DNA of 64,000 nucleotides from Cyanophora paradoxa (lineage: Eukaryota; Glaucocystophyceae; Cyanophorales; Cyanophoraceae): the NCBI GenBank assembly GCA_004431415.1, contig QPMI01000530.1, forward strand, positions 1 to 64,000, given 5' to 3'. Below the pieces are notes generated by a model, which was not told the DNA's origin, ran no database searches, and saw only the letters and a program-made list of their open reading frames with translations. Each line of letters opens with the position of its first letter. Position 1 is the first letter of the stretch. A program made the translations under genes and the position numbers. Positions 53,420 to 64,000 of the stretch are shown here, piece by piece.

Positions 53420-56400
53420 TCGGAGCTCTTTAGCTAGGCTCCTGCATCTTTGATGTGCAAAGAGGCGCACTCGAACATCTTGCGCTCGGCGCGGAACTGG
53501 TTCAGGAAGAGGATGCCCACCGCCACAATCTGCCCCCGCCAAAGTTCTATTAGACATATCGAAATTTATATATAAAGGATTAGCTCTTTTTCATTATGAT
53601 TTGTTGAAGATCTGCTCTCTTGCTCTGTTCGCACTGCGGGCCGGGCGGGGGCCACGCGGCGGGACCGGGGGACGATAAAGGGGCGCGCCTGGATGATGGA
53701 GGCGGCGAAGGCCATAGTGGGGACGCCCTCCGCCGCCGGGTCCCCCGCGATCTGCGACCGCAAAAGGCTCTAAGAAGAAGGGGCGACGCTTTGTTCGATG
53801 TCTTAGCTCTGGATCTTTGCTCTTTTAAGTTTAAATTTCATTTATTAATGTTCGGGGCGGCGCACGACGAGGAGGAGGGAAAGGACGGTTAGCTGGAGCG
53901 CGTTGATGACCAGCTGGACGTAGTTCTCGATCCTGCGAACGAGGGGCGGGGCGAACGTCAGGCGGGGATCGACCGGGGCCGGTTCGAGGCGTGGGAGCGG
54001 GATTCGCGAAACCCACCACTCGCTGCGAAACGGATCATAATTATGGTCAGAGGGGGCGGAGCGCACGCGCGCGACATCGCGCGCGGCGCGGCGCACCAGA
54101 ACGGCCAGGAAGCGATCACGTAGATAACCTGGCGAACCGGAGCTCAGTTCTAGATCTCAGAATCTTATAAACGAAAGCCGGACAGCCGACCTCGATTCCG
54201 TTGATGGAAATGAGGATCCCGAGCTGGAGGGCCGTGTACCTGAACCAAATTAAAGTTAGAAGGAGCTAAGACCTCGCCTAAATTAAAAGATAAAGAGCTG
54301 TAGCCAGGGCACCAGAAGGCGGGGCCGGCGTCGCCCGCGTTGGGGTCGATGATGAGGCCGACGGCGAGGCCCGAGAGCACCTTGCGGACCAGGTCCCAAA
54401 TCTGCCCGAAGGCGCGTCCCATCCCTTAGATACGTTTACATTCGAGACCGTCTCTACGAGATCATCACTTTAATAGAGCTCCCAATTTAAGAATATATAT
54501 GTAAAGGATCGTCTGTTTGTAGCGACGCGTCGCTTCCAACGAACGATTTCGCGCACCCCGAACCCTGCCCGCGAGAAGCTGAGTCAGCGGGCGCCGCACA
54601 AAGCGGAGACAGCGGGGGCTAATTTGCAATTGAGCATGACTCACATTTCCCGAAGTTGTCGCCTCTGGTCGCGGAGATCGCACGTGATCGCGAGTGAGTT
54701 GGGCGCGACCGAGCGCGTCGCCGAGCGCTGTCACCTGTAGGGCACGAAGAAGGGGTCGTACGTCCACCGGAAATTGCGCGCTGGGGACCCGCGTCAGCGC
54801 GCAGCCGCGGGTCGATCGCAGGCGCCGTTTTCGTTCGATCGCACCGCTCCACAGCTGCTTTCCGGCCTTCCGCTTCCGAGGGTCGAGCACCCCTGCACGA
54901 GGCATAAACGTTAACATCGAAGAGCGATGGAATGAGTCCTGTGGAAAACAGGCGGGTGCGCACAGGCGCCGCGCTCCCAGTTCATCCAGACGGCGACGAG
55001 GCGGAGGCGGTGGCGGAGGAGCGAGTCGTGCCACCAGCGCGCCAGGCGGCGCCGCCCCTCGCGGGACTCCCGGACCTGAAAGCAAAACTTAAGCACTTCT
55101 TCAAGGCTAAAACAGCAATTTATAGTAAGATAAGCCGCGCGCGCCATGCGCCGGAACCATCGCTTCGTGCGGTTGTACTCGTCCATGGGCTTCGAGTCTG
55201 CCGGGAAGAGCTCCAGCGCGGCGGCGGCCGCGCGCTTCGACGTGTTCGCCGCCGACGCCGATGTTGCCGCCGCCGGCTTCGAAATTTCCGCGGGGCGAGG
55301 CTCCGGATTCGCGCCGGAGCTGCCCAAAGGCACCGGGACAAGCTTGAACACCGCGGCGAGGGCGGCGCCGGCCCCGCCCCGATCGCGGGGCGCGTGCCCG
55401 TGGTGCCCTTGGTGTCCGTGGCCGTGGCCGTGATGGTGCACGTGCTCGTGCAGGAATCCCGGGGTCGCCACAGCGGCTGTGGCCGCGGCCGTGACGGCCG
55501 CCCCCTCCGCCCCTTCCATCATCGCCTGCTGCTTCTGGCGGAAGAGCCTGAGCTCGTCCTGCGCTCCGGGAAAACGAAGACTCGTCAGAAGCGCCCGGAA
55601 ACGTTCGGGCGAGGCGGCTCGGGTTGTCGCCGTCTAGATCTCGCATGCGCCCGATACTTGGTATATGACCATGGGCGATCTAGATCTAAGCGTCGTCAGA
55701 CTCGTCAGATACTTGGTCGAGTTTTGGAGTGTCGTCGCCGTCTAGATCTTGCAGGCGTCCGGATCCGACATTTGGCAAAAGCGAAGCAATATCCAGCATT
55801 GAAGCGATCTAGAGCTCTCGTGACCCGTGTTTAAAGCGATTTTATATAAGCGATTGGCCAGCGTGGCCCGTGGGCCCGCGCCTGCTCGTGCTCGAGGTTC
55901 TCCATCTCGGCGTCGTCGTCCTCGCGGTGCTCGCCCGCCCACATCGCCCGCCAGTCCGGCTCGTCGTGGTCCAGCCTGCGAGAATCGGTTTGCACTCAAT
56001 TTTGCAGATCGCAACGAAGACCGCGATGAATGCTGGCGCCGCCGACTCGGCGGGGCGAACCAGATGATCTCGCTCTCGAAGGAGAGGCGCCAGATGATGA
56101 CGCTGACCGTGAACACGAAGAAGAGCCCGCCGACGCCGGCCTGGAATCCGAGGAGGTCAGCCGCGGCCGAGATTAAAGTATATTATGTTAGTCAAGGCAA
56201 GCCGAAACTTTATTGTATCACGGGTATCACAGGGTGCGGCTGTGGCCAACCGATTGCAAGGCGACAACGGCATCGCTAGCGGCGGCGGCGGATTCTCTGG
56301 CGAAGGCAAGCGGCCTTTTGAAGGCGGAACTTCTTCTGTTCGTTTTCGATACGTATATACGGCGCGCACCACTAGGATTGCGCCGATGGTCTGCCAGTAG

Positions 56401-59400
56401 GTATCGTTGAGCCGCGCCGTTGCCGCGCAGGCAAGCACGAAGCCCTGAGATGGCGATTCAATTCGAGGCAAGAGCAGCGTTGACGTCGGTGTAGACGCAC
56501 TTCGTACGCGAGGATGAGGACCGTGATCTGGGGCTGGGGCCAGCGAGTAAGAACAAAGTAAGATTGAGCTTAAGCTTAATGACGGCGGCAGCACCTTAGG
56601 GAACCAAATGATCTTCGGCGTCTCCTTGAGCTTCAGGACGTAGCGGCAGAGGAGGAAGCCGACGGTCTGTAGGGTTGTGATGCCCACCATCAGAACCAGC
56701 GTCCAGAATCTGCGCGCGATTTCCAAGTCACGCGAATTCGAAGCAATTTCCAAGTCACGCGAATTCGAAGCAATTTCCAAGTCACGCGAATTCGAAGCAC
56801 TGCGGCACGATATCGGTGGCTTATATATAATTAAATTTACGCACAGGCTTTCTTCCAAAAACGGCGCGCCAAGTTCCCCTGTGCGTGCGAACCGCGCGAT
56901 CAGCGGCCGCGCGGAAGCCGCTAACGGAATTCCCGCACCTCCGGCCTCTCGGCTGAACGAGTTGAGGCCCAGGAGGCGCCTCCCGCGCGGCCCGGACGCG
57001 CCCTTGGAGCTGTTCTGCGTCCTCTGTCCGAACTGCTCGGCAGGGCAAGGGGTGGTCGCGGTCAGGGGCGGGCCGGGATTGGAGGAGCTCAGGCCGCGGC
57101 AGCGTACCCCTCCCAGGTAGAGCATGGTCCACTGAGGTACAGTTCAGTTCAGCCACGAGCCGCCCGGCGGATCGAGACGGCGCTGCGCGTGCGCGGCGGA
57201 CCTGAGTGGAGGATGCGGTAGAGTTGTACGTTCCCGGCAGATTCATCGCCAGGAAGCTGTCGGGGGCGTTATATATGCGTGGCTGCGGAAAACTAGACGG
57301 AAATTTGAATAGCGTCTGCTCGCTCACCTTGTCTCCGAAATGAATTGAGCCTGGTTGATAATTCCGTAGGCGCCGCTCCCGCTGCCTCCGCCGCCTCCGA
57401 TGCTGTCGGTGGCTTTAGCGTGTACTGCGACTCGCATCTGGCTGTGCCCGCGCCGACTCACCCCCCTCCCATGGACGCGCCGACCGAGCTCCCGACGGAC
57501 GAGGCAACGCCTGCAGATTGCGATTCATTAAAACGCCGCTCGAAAGCAAGACTCGTCGGCCGCACCCGATGCAATGGCGACGGCGACGGCGACGGTGATG
57601 GCGCGCCCGATGGTCTCACCGATGTCCGTCTCGTCGCCCCCCGGGGGCGCCTTCCCCTCGCAGATCGCCTGCGCGATGTCCCCCGCCGCCTTCTCCACCT
57701 CCTCCTGCAGCTCCAGCGTGATTGGGAACATCGTCGTCGTGTTCGGCTGCGATCGCGAGACGGACGGTCGGCTCGCTCCAAAGGAGGGGGCGGAGGGCGG
57801 GGGCCGGGGGGCGTGCCTGCGTAACGATTTCCCGGAAGAGGCCGAAGCCGTTGCCGAAGCCGTACGGATCTGAGACCACGGGCACCGCGAAGACCTGCGC
57901 ACGGAATGATAATGCGATCGAAGCGGACGAAAGTAAGGTTGTCACGTTGTTGCGCCGGATCGCGCGGATGCTCGCGTTGCGCGCCTCGGCCGCGTCCAGA
58001 GGCTCGTCGAAGCTAACGACCAGCATCGAGCGCACGACGCCCTGGAGACGGCGGCGTCGTCACAGACACGGACGGGCAGCCTCGACGTCGCACGTCCATG
58101 CGACACGCACCGTGCGGCGGCTGGACTCTATCGCGACGCGGCCGGCGTCGATGCCGCGCGCGAGCAGGCGCGGCATAACCGGATTCGTCTCCTGCACATT
58201 TCGCCGCGGCGTCAGGAAAAGCGAAGGGAAGCGAAAGGGAAGGAAAGCGGACGGAGGGGAGGGCCCGATTGACGACGGCGTCGTAGGCGGCCTTCACTTC
58301 GGCGCGGGCGATGACGACGCTCGCGTTGCCCGCCGGCGGCAGCCCGTACCGCACGATCCACGCGTAAGAGTCCGGGCCCTGCGCAGGCGACGCCTTGTGA
58401 GAAACGCGAAGCGAGAGAAGAAGCGAGATTGCGGTCGGGCGCGCCTGGAGCCAGAAGGGGCGCAGGAGTTTCTGGAGGAAACTGCCCGTGATCGCGTTGT
58501 ACGAGGCCTCAGAGGTGGACGCGTCCAGCAGGATAACGAGGTCCTGCGGGGCGGGGCGGGGCAGAGACTGTCAGCGCGTGCGCAGGCCAAGGGAGGGCCA
58601 CCGCTCGTAATCGGTGTCGCAAAGAGCCGAGCTACTCGCCTTAGCCTGCAATGAAAGGAATTACACGAAAGCAAAAAGCGGAGGAGGGGGCCAGAAAGCC
58701 AGAGCGCACCACATTGCAGGTGTACTCTTTTTTGCACGAAGCGAAGCACGGCAAAACGCGAGGCGAAGAGCGGTTAGATAGATGCATATGCGAAATTTGT
58801 ATCAATTTCAAACAGCGCCGGCAGACCGTCGACGACGTAGAGCGTCAGGACGTCCGACTCGGCGTACAGGTTCTCGTCGTCCAGCGCTGCGCCCAAGAAC
58901 GACAATTGGACGGGCAAGAGCCCGAATGAAAAAGCGTAAGCGAGGTCGACTTCAGAATAATAAAAGAATAATAAAACTAAGTGGGCTAAAGAGCAGGGGG
59001 TCGAGGAGCTCGTTAGGCACGCGGACCGATGGCGCGGACGGTGTAGTTGCCCGGCTTGAGCTCGAAGCGCGCCGTGTCCGTGGTCGAAGACTGGAGAACG
59101 TCGTCGAGGTACCTGCGCGTTACATTCCGCCCGTGAGGCCGGCGCGCGAGCGACGCCGAGGCGCCGGCTTCGGACCACTCGTAGAACTGCGCATCCACGA
59201 CGCCCGGTGGGCGGTCGAACGAGACGATCGCCACGTCGACGGTGCCGATTTTGGTCCGTTTGTCGACAATCTGCGACCGGAAGTTAAATCTCGCAGCGAG
59301 CTGAAAATGCAATGGATGTGCTTTGCGCACGATGTAGTTGTACTTTGAGGCGGGGACTATGGACAAAGGCGGCGTGCTCGGCGGCTCGTTCCCCAGCGGC

Positions 59401-62400
59401 CTGTTGGCGGAGAGGGAGACGCGAGTGGCCACGATGCGCGGGAGGCGACCCGTGCCGGACTGCAGAACGCCCCTGCGCGATCCGCTCGAAGACTTCGAAA
59501 AGTCCGCGGGCGTCATCTTCTGCAGTGCCTTAAAGATTTCCGTCCCCGTCGTGTCTGTCGTCAGGCGTGGCGTCAGAATCAGCGGCAAAGGCGGAGGTGG
59601 AGCACGGTGCACCGAGGACGGCGGGAATCTGGGCCGAGATTGCGCCCGAGCCGCTCCCGTCGTTGCAGCGCGTTGCCCGGACCTGTACATAACCGCATAA
59701 GCGCCAGCGCTCCAATTCTTCCGTATCCGCAAAGCCGGGATTTCATAAGGTGCGGCAGCGAACCTCGCCGAAGGATGAGGGATCCAGGGTTCTCCCGAGG
59801 AACCCTCCGAAGGCCGCGGCTACCGTCGGGGCCCCGGTCGTCGCGTTGAACCACGCCGCAAAGGCGGCCGCCTCTTGCTCGACGCAGACCACGGCGGTCG
59901 CAACTGCTCGCGGCTCAGGCCTCGACCTCAAATGCGAGCAGGGCCGACTTACTCATGCGGTGCAGCACGCGCACGCGGACAACAGTCGTGTTCGACTGCC
60001 CCAGCTTGTCCATCACAGTGAGCTGGAACCTGCGGCCAAGACGCGTTCAGTGCACTTGTGCGATTGCAATGGCCTGTCAGGCCGCGCACGTTGTTAGACC
60101 GACAAGCAGGCGCCGGGCCTTGGTCGAGACTGCTGTGGGCTCCTCGAGGACGGCGGGTCGCTTCGGGTTCGACAGCTCAATCTGCACCCACGTGAGACGC
60201 GGGGCGGCGAGGGCGTAAACAGTCAAAAGCGCGCCTGCGTCCAGGAGAAGGCAGACACCGGGCGCCCGTCGCAAGTGACGCTGCCGGTCGCGTCGAGAAG
60301 AATGTGCCTCCGTCCCGCCTCGACCGTGATGAACTCCGATGGGCCTACAGTGCCAGAACGGTGTCAACGGCATATGCAGATGCAGGAGATCGAGCGGCAG
60401 TTGCCCACGCCCCGCACGTCACTCACCGATCTTGTCGATGGGCTCTGAGACCCTCGCGAAAGCCGTTGGAGGTAGCCCGAGGCACGGGTCTGGTGTGGGC
60501 GCCGACTTGATCGGGAACTCATTGCTCCCGTTCGAAACTGCAAGGCTGGGACCGGTCGCGAGGCTGCTCCCGCTCGAGTTGCTCGCGCCACCACCGACGG
60601 TGACGTTTACAGTGAAGCGGTACTGGCCGGCCGGCAGGTCCCGTGGTAGCACCCAGTCGGAGCTCTGGATTCGGTTGTCTGTCGCGACAACCCGCACCAC
60701 GGCATTCGAGGCAACAGACACGAGCGCAACCCTTGCAGCCACATCCGCGCTGCGCGGTACGCCCGTCGAGTTCCATTTGACGCTGCGACGCAGTCAGACT
60801 GGATCAAAAGCTCGCAGTGGTAGGGCTTGACTGAGATTGCAAGGGCGCGCACGTGTACTGCTGGCCAGGTGTGAGTGCCAGGATTGTTGCGACGAAGATC
60901 GATGGCCGGGCGGCAGAAATTTCGAAAATGTTGCTCGTGCTGCTGAGCTTCCAGTTCTGGACGCCTACCTCGATGTTGTACGTGCCCCCCATCACGTCCT
61001 CTTCGACCTGCCACACGTACGAGCCCGTGTTTGGCGCCACGTCCGCGATTGTCTACGCCGACAGTGCGTAAGGCAAACGCGAACAAGGGGCACAAAACAA
61101 ATTAGAAGGACGCGCCCTGACGCGGTTGTCGCTGGCTCTGACGAGGCGAATGGACGCGTGAAGCGCGGCGACGTTTGCGAGGTCCCAGCGGATCGTGATG
61201 CGCTTGCCCGCACGGAAACCAGTGCGCCCGTCGGGCAGGCGGACGATGATGTACGCCGGCGGCATATCCAACACAAACTACGCATGACGTGAGACACGTC
61301 GTCGCAGATGCAAAGCAGGTGAATTACGTGCCTGAGTTGAGGCAGACTTGACGACAGCATCCACGAGACGCGTGCTGATCTCGAACGAGTAGACCCCCGT
61401 CGGAAGGCTCGGGTAGGGCACGAACGTGAACGTTCCGCTGTTTTGCCGCACGCAGATCTGCAGTGCATCGGCGTTAGCTCGTGCAGAGGCGCTTAGCCCA
61501 TCGAGCCGCTGAGCGCCAGCCATGGGGCGCACCGGAAGAGACTTGCCCGTCGCGAAATTCGTCATGGATATTTGAACGAGTGCCGTGCGCATTATGCCGG
61601 CGCTCGCCCATCGGATCGTGAAGCTCTTTCCAATGTACAAACGCGGCATTTCCGTCGAGCCCAACAGGGGCGCCGGGTTTCGGAAAATGAATCCCGCTGC
61701 GCGAGCGAGGCTCAGCGCACTTTGTTTTTATAATAATCAGTATACTGGACAGCGCACGTTCGCAGGAGAGGCCGACGCAGAAGGGCGGCGTCTGGCCCAC
61801 GGCAGCGTCCGAGAGAACGTCTGCTTTGAGAACGTAGAGCCCGAACGTGATGTCCTCCGGAACGTCCCATACGTATTCGCCCAGAATGTTCCTGACTTTC
61901 GTCTGGAGGAGAGAGCGGCGGGCGCGGGCCGTGCTGTTCCCGCCGGGAGACTGAGGCGCTGCCGTCGCGTTGGATGCGGCCGTCGCTGTCGACGTCGAGT
62001 TGGCCGCGCGCGTCGTATTGGCCGCGCGCGTCCCGTTGACGACGGATGTCCCGTTGAGGGCCTGGTTCGCGAGGCGGACGACGGGCGCGACCGTCCGCAC
62101 GAACTCGATGGGGGGCCACTTCAGCAGGGAGAGCTTGGCGAGGGAGGAGACGACGCTCCTCGGGTTGCCCGACAGGATCGTCAGCACGTACTGGTTCCGT
62201 GGGACCCACGTCGAGTCGACCTGTGGCCCCTCCAGCTCCACCTCGTACGCTGCCATGCGAGTTACATTACAGAAAGCCGCTGGCGGAACACTCGCAGCGC
62301 GGCGGGAGCCGCGCACGCGACACGGTGAACGGATCCGTGTTGGCGAAGTACGTCCCGACGGGCGTCTTGACCGTCACGCGGACGAAGAGGCCCGTCGCGA

Positions 62401-64000
62401 ACGCGTCCACTTCCGCCGCCCACCTCACGAAACCCGACGAGACTTCCTTGGGCGAGGTTGCGATGTTCTAGACATAATGTATCAGCTCGAGCGAGACGTC
62501 GCAGAAACAAAGAGATGGCTGGAAGAGAAAGAGGCAAGTCGGACCTTGACGAGCGTGTCGGACTCGGCGTCCATCAGATCGACGGTGACGACCTGCGGCA
62601 GCGACAGGCCGCGCGCGTACCACCCGATTTCCACGATCGCGCCCAACGTGATCGTGCCTGTTTCGCCGCCGTACAGCGCGGGTGCGTACACAATGACGTC
62701 AGGCGAGACTGTGCCCATGATGGCCTCGATGTCCGCCGGCACGACCTTGAACGGATCGCTCTCAAGGAAGAGGTTCGTGGATATGTTCGGACCGAGCAGA
62801 TCGACGGTCACTCGGTACATTCCGGTGGGGAAGTAGATCGGCAGCTCGGCGAGGCACAGTCCGATGTTCTGCGCGTCGCAGACGGTGAAGGCGTCGACGG
62901 AGCCGTCGATGGGGAAGGCCTGGACGCGGGCCCTTCTGTAGACGGAGACGTCGCACGCCCACGAGGCCGAGACGGGCCCGCCGGCCACGACGACCGTCGT
63001 CCCGTCTGGGTACAGCAGCTGCGGCGGAGAGTCCGAGGCCTGCAGCGCGCATTCGTTGGTCGAACGTCGAAGAAGACCGAGAAACTACTTCAAAATCCAG
63101 GAATTAAAAAGACCTTGGGGGGCTCGGGGATGTAAGGCGCCGTGGGTACCGCGTTCACGAAGGCTGCGACAGCTTCATCAATATTTGAGAGAGAAAGTCG
63201 AGAGCGATCGCGAGCGCCAGTGCAGTTGTACCGTTCGCGAAGCTCGGCACACGGCGGAGGCCCCAGGCGATCAGGCCCGAGGGCCCTCCGACGTAGAAGT
63301 TGCCCGAGTAGAAAAACGAGGCGCGCGAGCCGGCGGCCGGCGGCGCGCCGGACGGGACGAGCTTCATCCAGCTCCCGAGCGGCACGTCGTAGATGAAGAG
63401 CTCCGAGGCCGCGACGGGCTCGTCCGCGGGGCCGTACCCGCCCGTGACGTAGACCTGCGCCTCGCGTGGGCAGGCAGCGCAGATCTCACCGATCTTTTAA
63501 CAAAGGCGAGAATGAAGAACCTGGGAGCCCGTGGAAGAGACCTGGACCGCCGCGAGGGCGCGCGGCGAGGGCGGTTCCCCGAATGCAGCCTCCATGACGA
63601 GCTCGCTGAGCGGCGGCTCGCCTGTCGCAACGGAAGCGTCCAGCCGTGCTAATACGAGCTCGTTGAAGAATTGCTGTGCGCCCTCTCCGGATGTCACTCC
63701 GCCGAACACGAAGAAGGGCGATGCGCCAAAGGCGCCGGGGCTAGCGGCGACGCCGACGCCAGTTCGAGCGGGGCTCGTGAAACGCGTCGTGGGCGCGACG
63801 AGCGACCATTGCAGCGAAGTTAGCTCGAAGGACCACGCGTCGGTAAAGCCTTGGCTGGCCGCGCCCGCGCCTCCCCTGCGCGACGGTGCAATCATGAGCG
63901 CAACAGATTCGGATGCGAGAAGAAATGATGAGAGCGCACGCGAGGAACAGAGTCGTGTCGCCGGCTCGGGCTAGAAGGGCGCCGTAGCGCGGGGCGGGAC
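53420..64000 (-). CDS. Receptor B: kelch, six KRE9/KNH-like modules, K319/PKD, vWFA, multi-pass membrane protein (partial)
   Basis: The gene continues past the right edge. Kelch motifs (63.9-63.2 kb): FFVFGGVTSGEGAQQFFNEL; VYVTGGYGPADEPVAASEL; SFFYSGNFYVGGPSGLIAW. Then six modules like the KRE9/KNH Ser-Thr-rich domain (63.05-60.4 kb), each with I-x-W and a W-x-V/L-P-x-D or similar: GKSFTIRWASAG; GKRITIRWDLAN; GEYVWDVPEDITFGLYVLKA; GSYVWQVEEDVMGGTYNIEV; DWVLPRDLPAGQYRFTVNV. A K319/PKD-like module (LDATGSVTCDGRPVSAFSW; FQLTVMDKLGQSNTTVVRV) and a vWFA domain (DLVILLDASTSEASY, a MIDAS DxSxS, 58.53 kb) follow. Membrane part: RAITVAVAVAIASGAA, a Gly-rich segment ending IINQAQF, FWTLVLMVGITTLQTVGFLL, PQITVLILAYE joined over a 56-nt GTGCGT intron (56500-56445) to GFVLACAATARL, GVGGLFFVFTVSVIIW, ALQLGILISINGIEVG, VINALQLTVLSLLLVV and IVAVGILFLNQF. 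A His-rich loop lies at 55.45 kb. Confidence 0.6.
55395..55470 (-). other. His/Gly-rich metal-binding-like loop in receptor B
   Basis: Minus-strand reading HEHVHHHGHGHGHQGHHGHA in an inferred cytoplasmic segment between membrane helices. Eleven His in 20 residues is typical of Zn/Ni/Cu-binding loops. It is preceded by KQQAMMEGAEGAAV and followed by a disordered Ala-rich stretch. Confidence 0.6.
56718..56798. repeat. 27-bp triple repeat in receptor B
   Basis: Three copies of TTTCCAAGTCACGCGAATTC plus seven bases. On the minus strand it reads (SNSRDLEIA)3, in frame with the next helix. It may be intronic, because CGCGCAG at its end is a good acceptor. Confidence 0.8.

Overview
This window is nuclear DNA from a microbial eukaryote, probably a protist or alga. 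The genes are cut by many short introns, from about 50 to 125 nt. Protein types seen are F-box/LRR, WD40, TPR, fibronectin type III-like, NHL, kelch, REJ/K319-like and KRE9/KNH-like surface modules, a LINE retrotransposon and a viroplasmin-type domain. No bacterial operons, Shine-Dalgarno sites or CRISPR arrays are visible. Base composition is mosaic: moderately GC in about 1-9 kb and 31-41 kb, very GC-rich in about 10-29 kb and 42-51 kb. A 5' splice site of the form GTGCG recurs in at least seven genes. I cannot name the species; a haptophyte- or stramenopile-like alga would fit but is only a guess.

Layout. 0-6.1 kb: minus-strand F-box/LRR-like genes around a small gene built from duplicated exon-intron units. 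6.4-9.4 kb: plus-strand gene resembling class III PLP aminotransferases. 9.5-10.05 kb: palindrome-rich DNA. 10.1-13.5 kb: minus-strand WD40-like protein with a coiled coil, a SUMO-interaction-like motif and KRE-rich repeats. 14.2-14.9 kb: LRR-like fragment. 14.9-20.6 kb: 5'-truncated plus-strand gene with about 16 Fn3-like domains, much of it a 689-bp tandem repeat that carries its own intron in every unit. 21-22.1 kb: relic of the last Fn3 exon and a 28-nt minisatellite. 22.4-26.4 kb: minus-strand TPR-like gene or genes. 26.7-29.1 kb: plus-strand F-box/LRR gene. 30.0-38.3 kb: minus-strand giant membrane receptor A. 38.6-41.2 kb: a cluster of five fold-back (MITE-like) elements. 42.6-50.7 kb: a block with an unrecognised nuclear-type protein, a viroplasmin-domain gene and a damaged LINE. 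51.2-53.2 kb: a second, decayed copy of the 28.5-30.4 kb segment. 53.4 kb to the right edge: minus-strand giant membrane receptor B, which continues past the window.

How the parts relate. Receptors A and B appear to share one chassis: a glycine-rich segment, several membrane helices in similar order and a conserved C-terminal tail exon. Their ectodomains are completely different: signal peptide, NHL, REJ-like modules and a Pro/Ser/Thr stalk in A; kelch, six KRE9/KNH-like modules, a K319/PKD-like module and a vWFA domain in B. Each receptor is convergent with an F-box/LRR gene, and the F-box 3' half plus the receptor tail is a segmental duplication. In the second copy the F-box gene carries a stop codon. 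This pair of modular surface proteins is the most interesting content of the window. Many frame breaks here are single-base losses in homopolymers, so either real decay or consensus error must be considered when reading any gene model.
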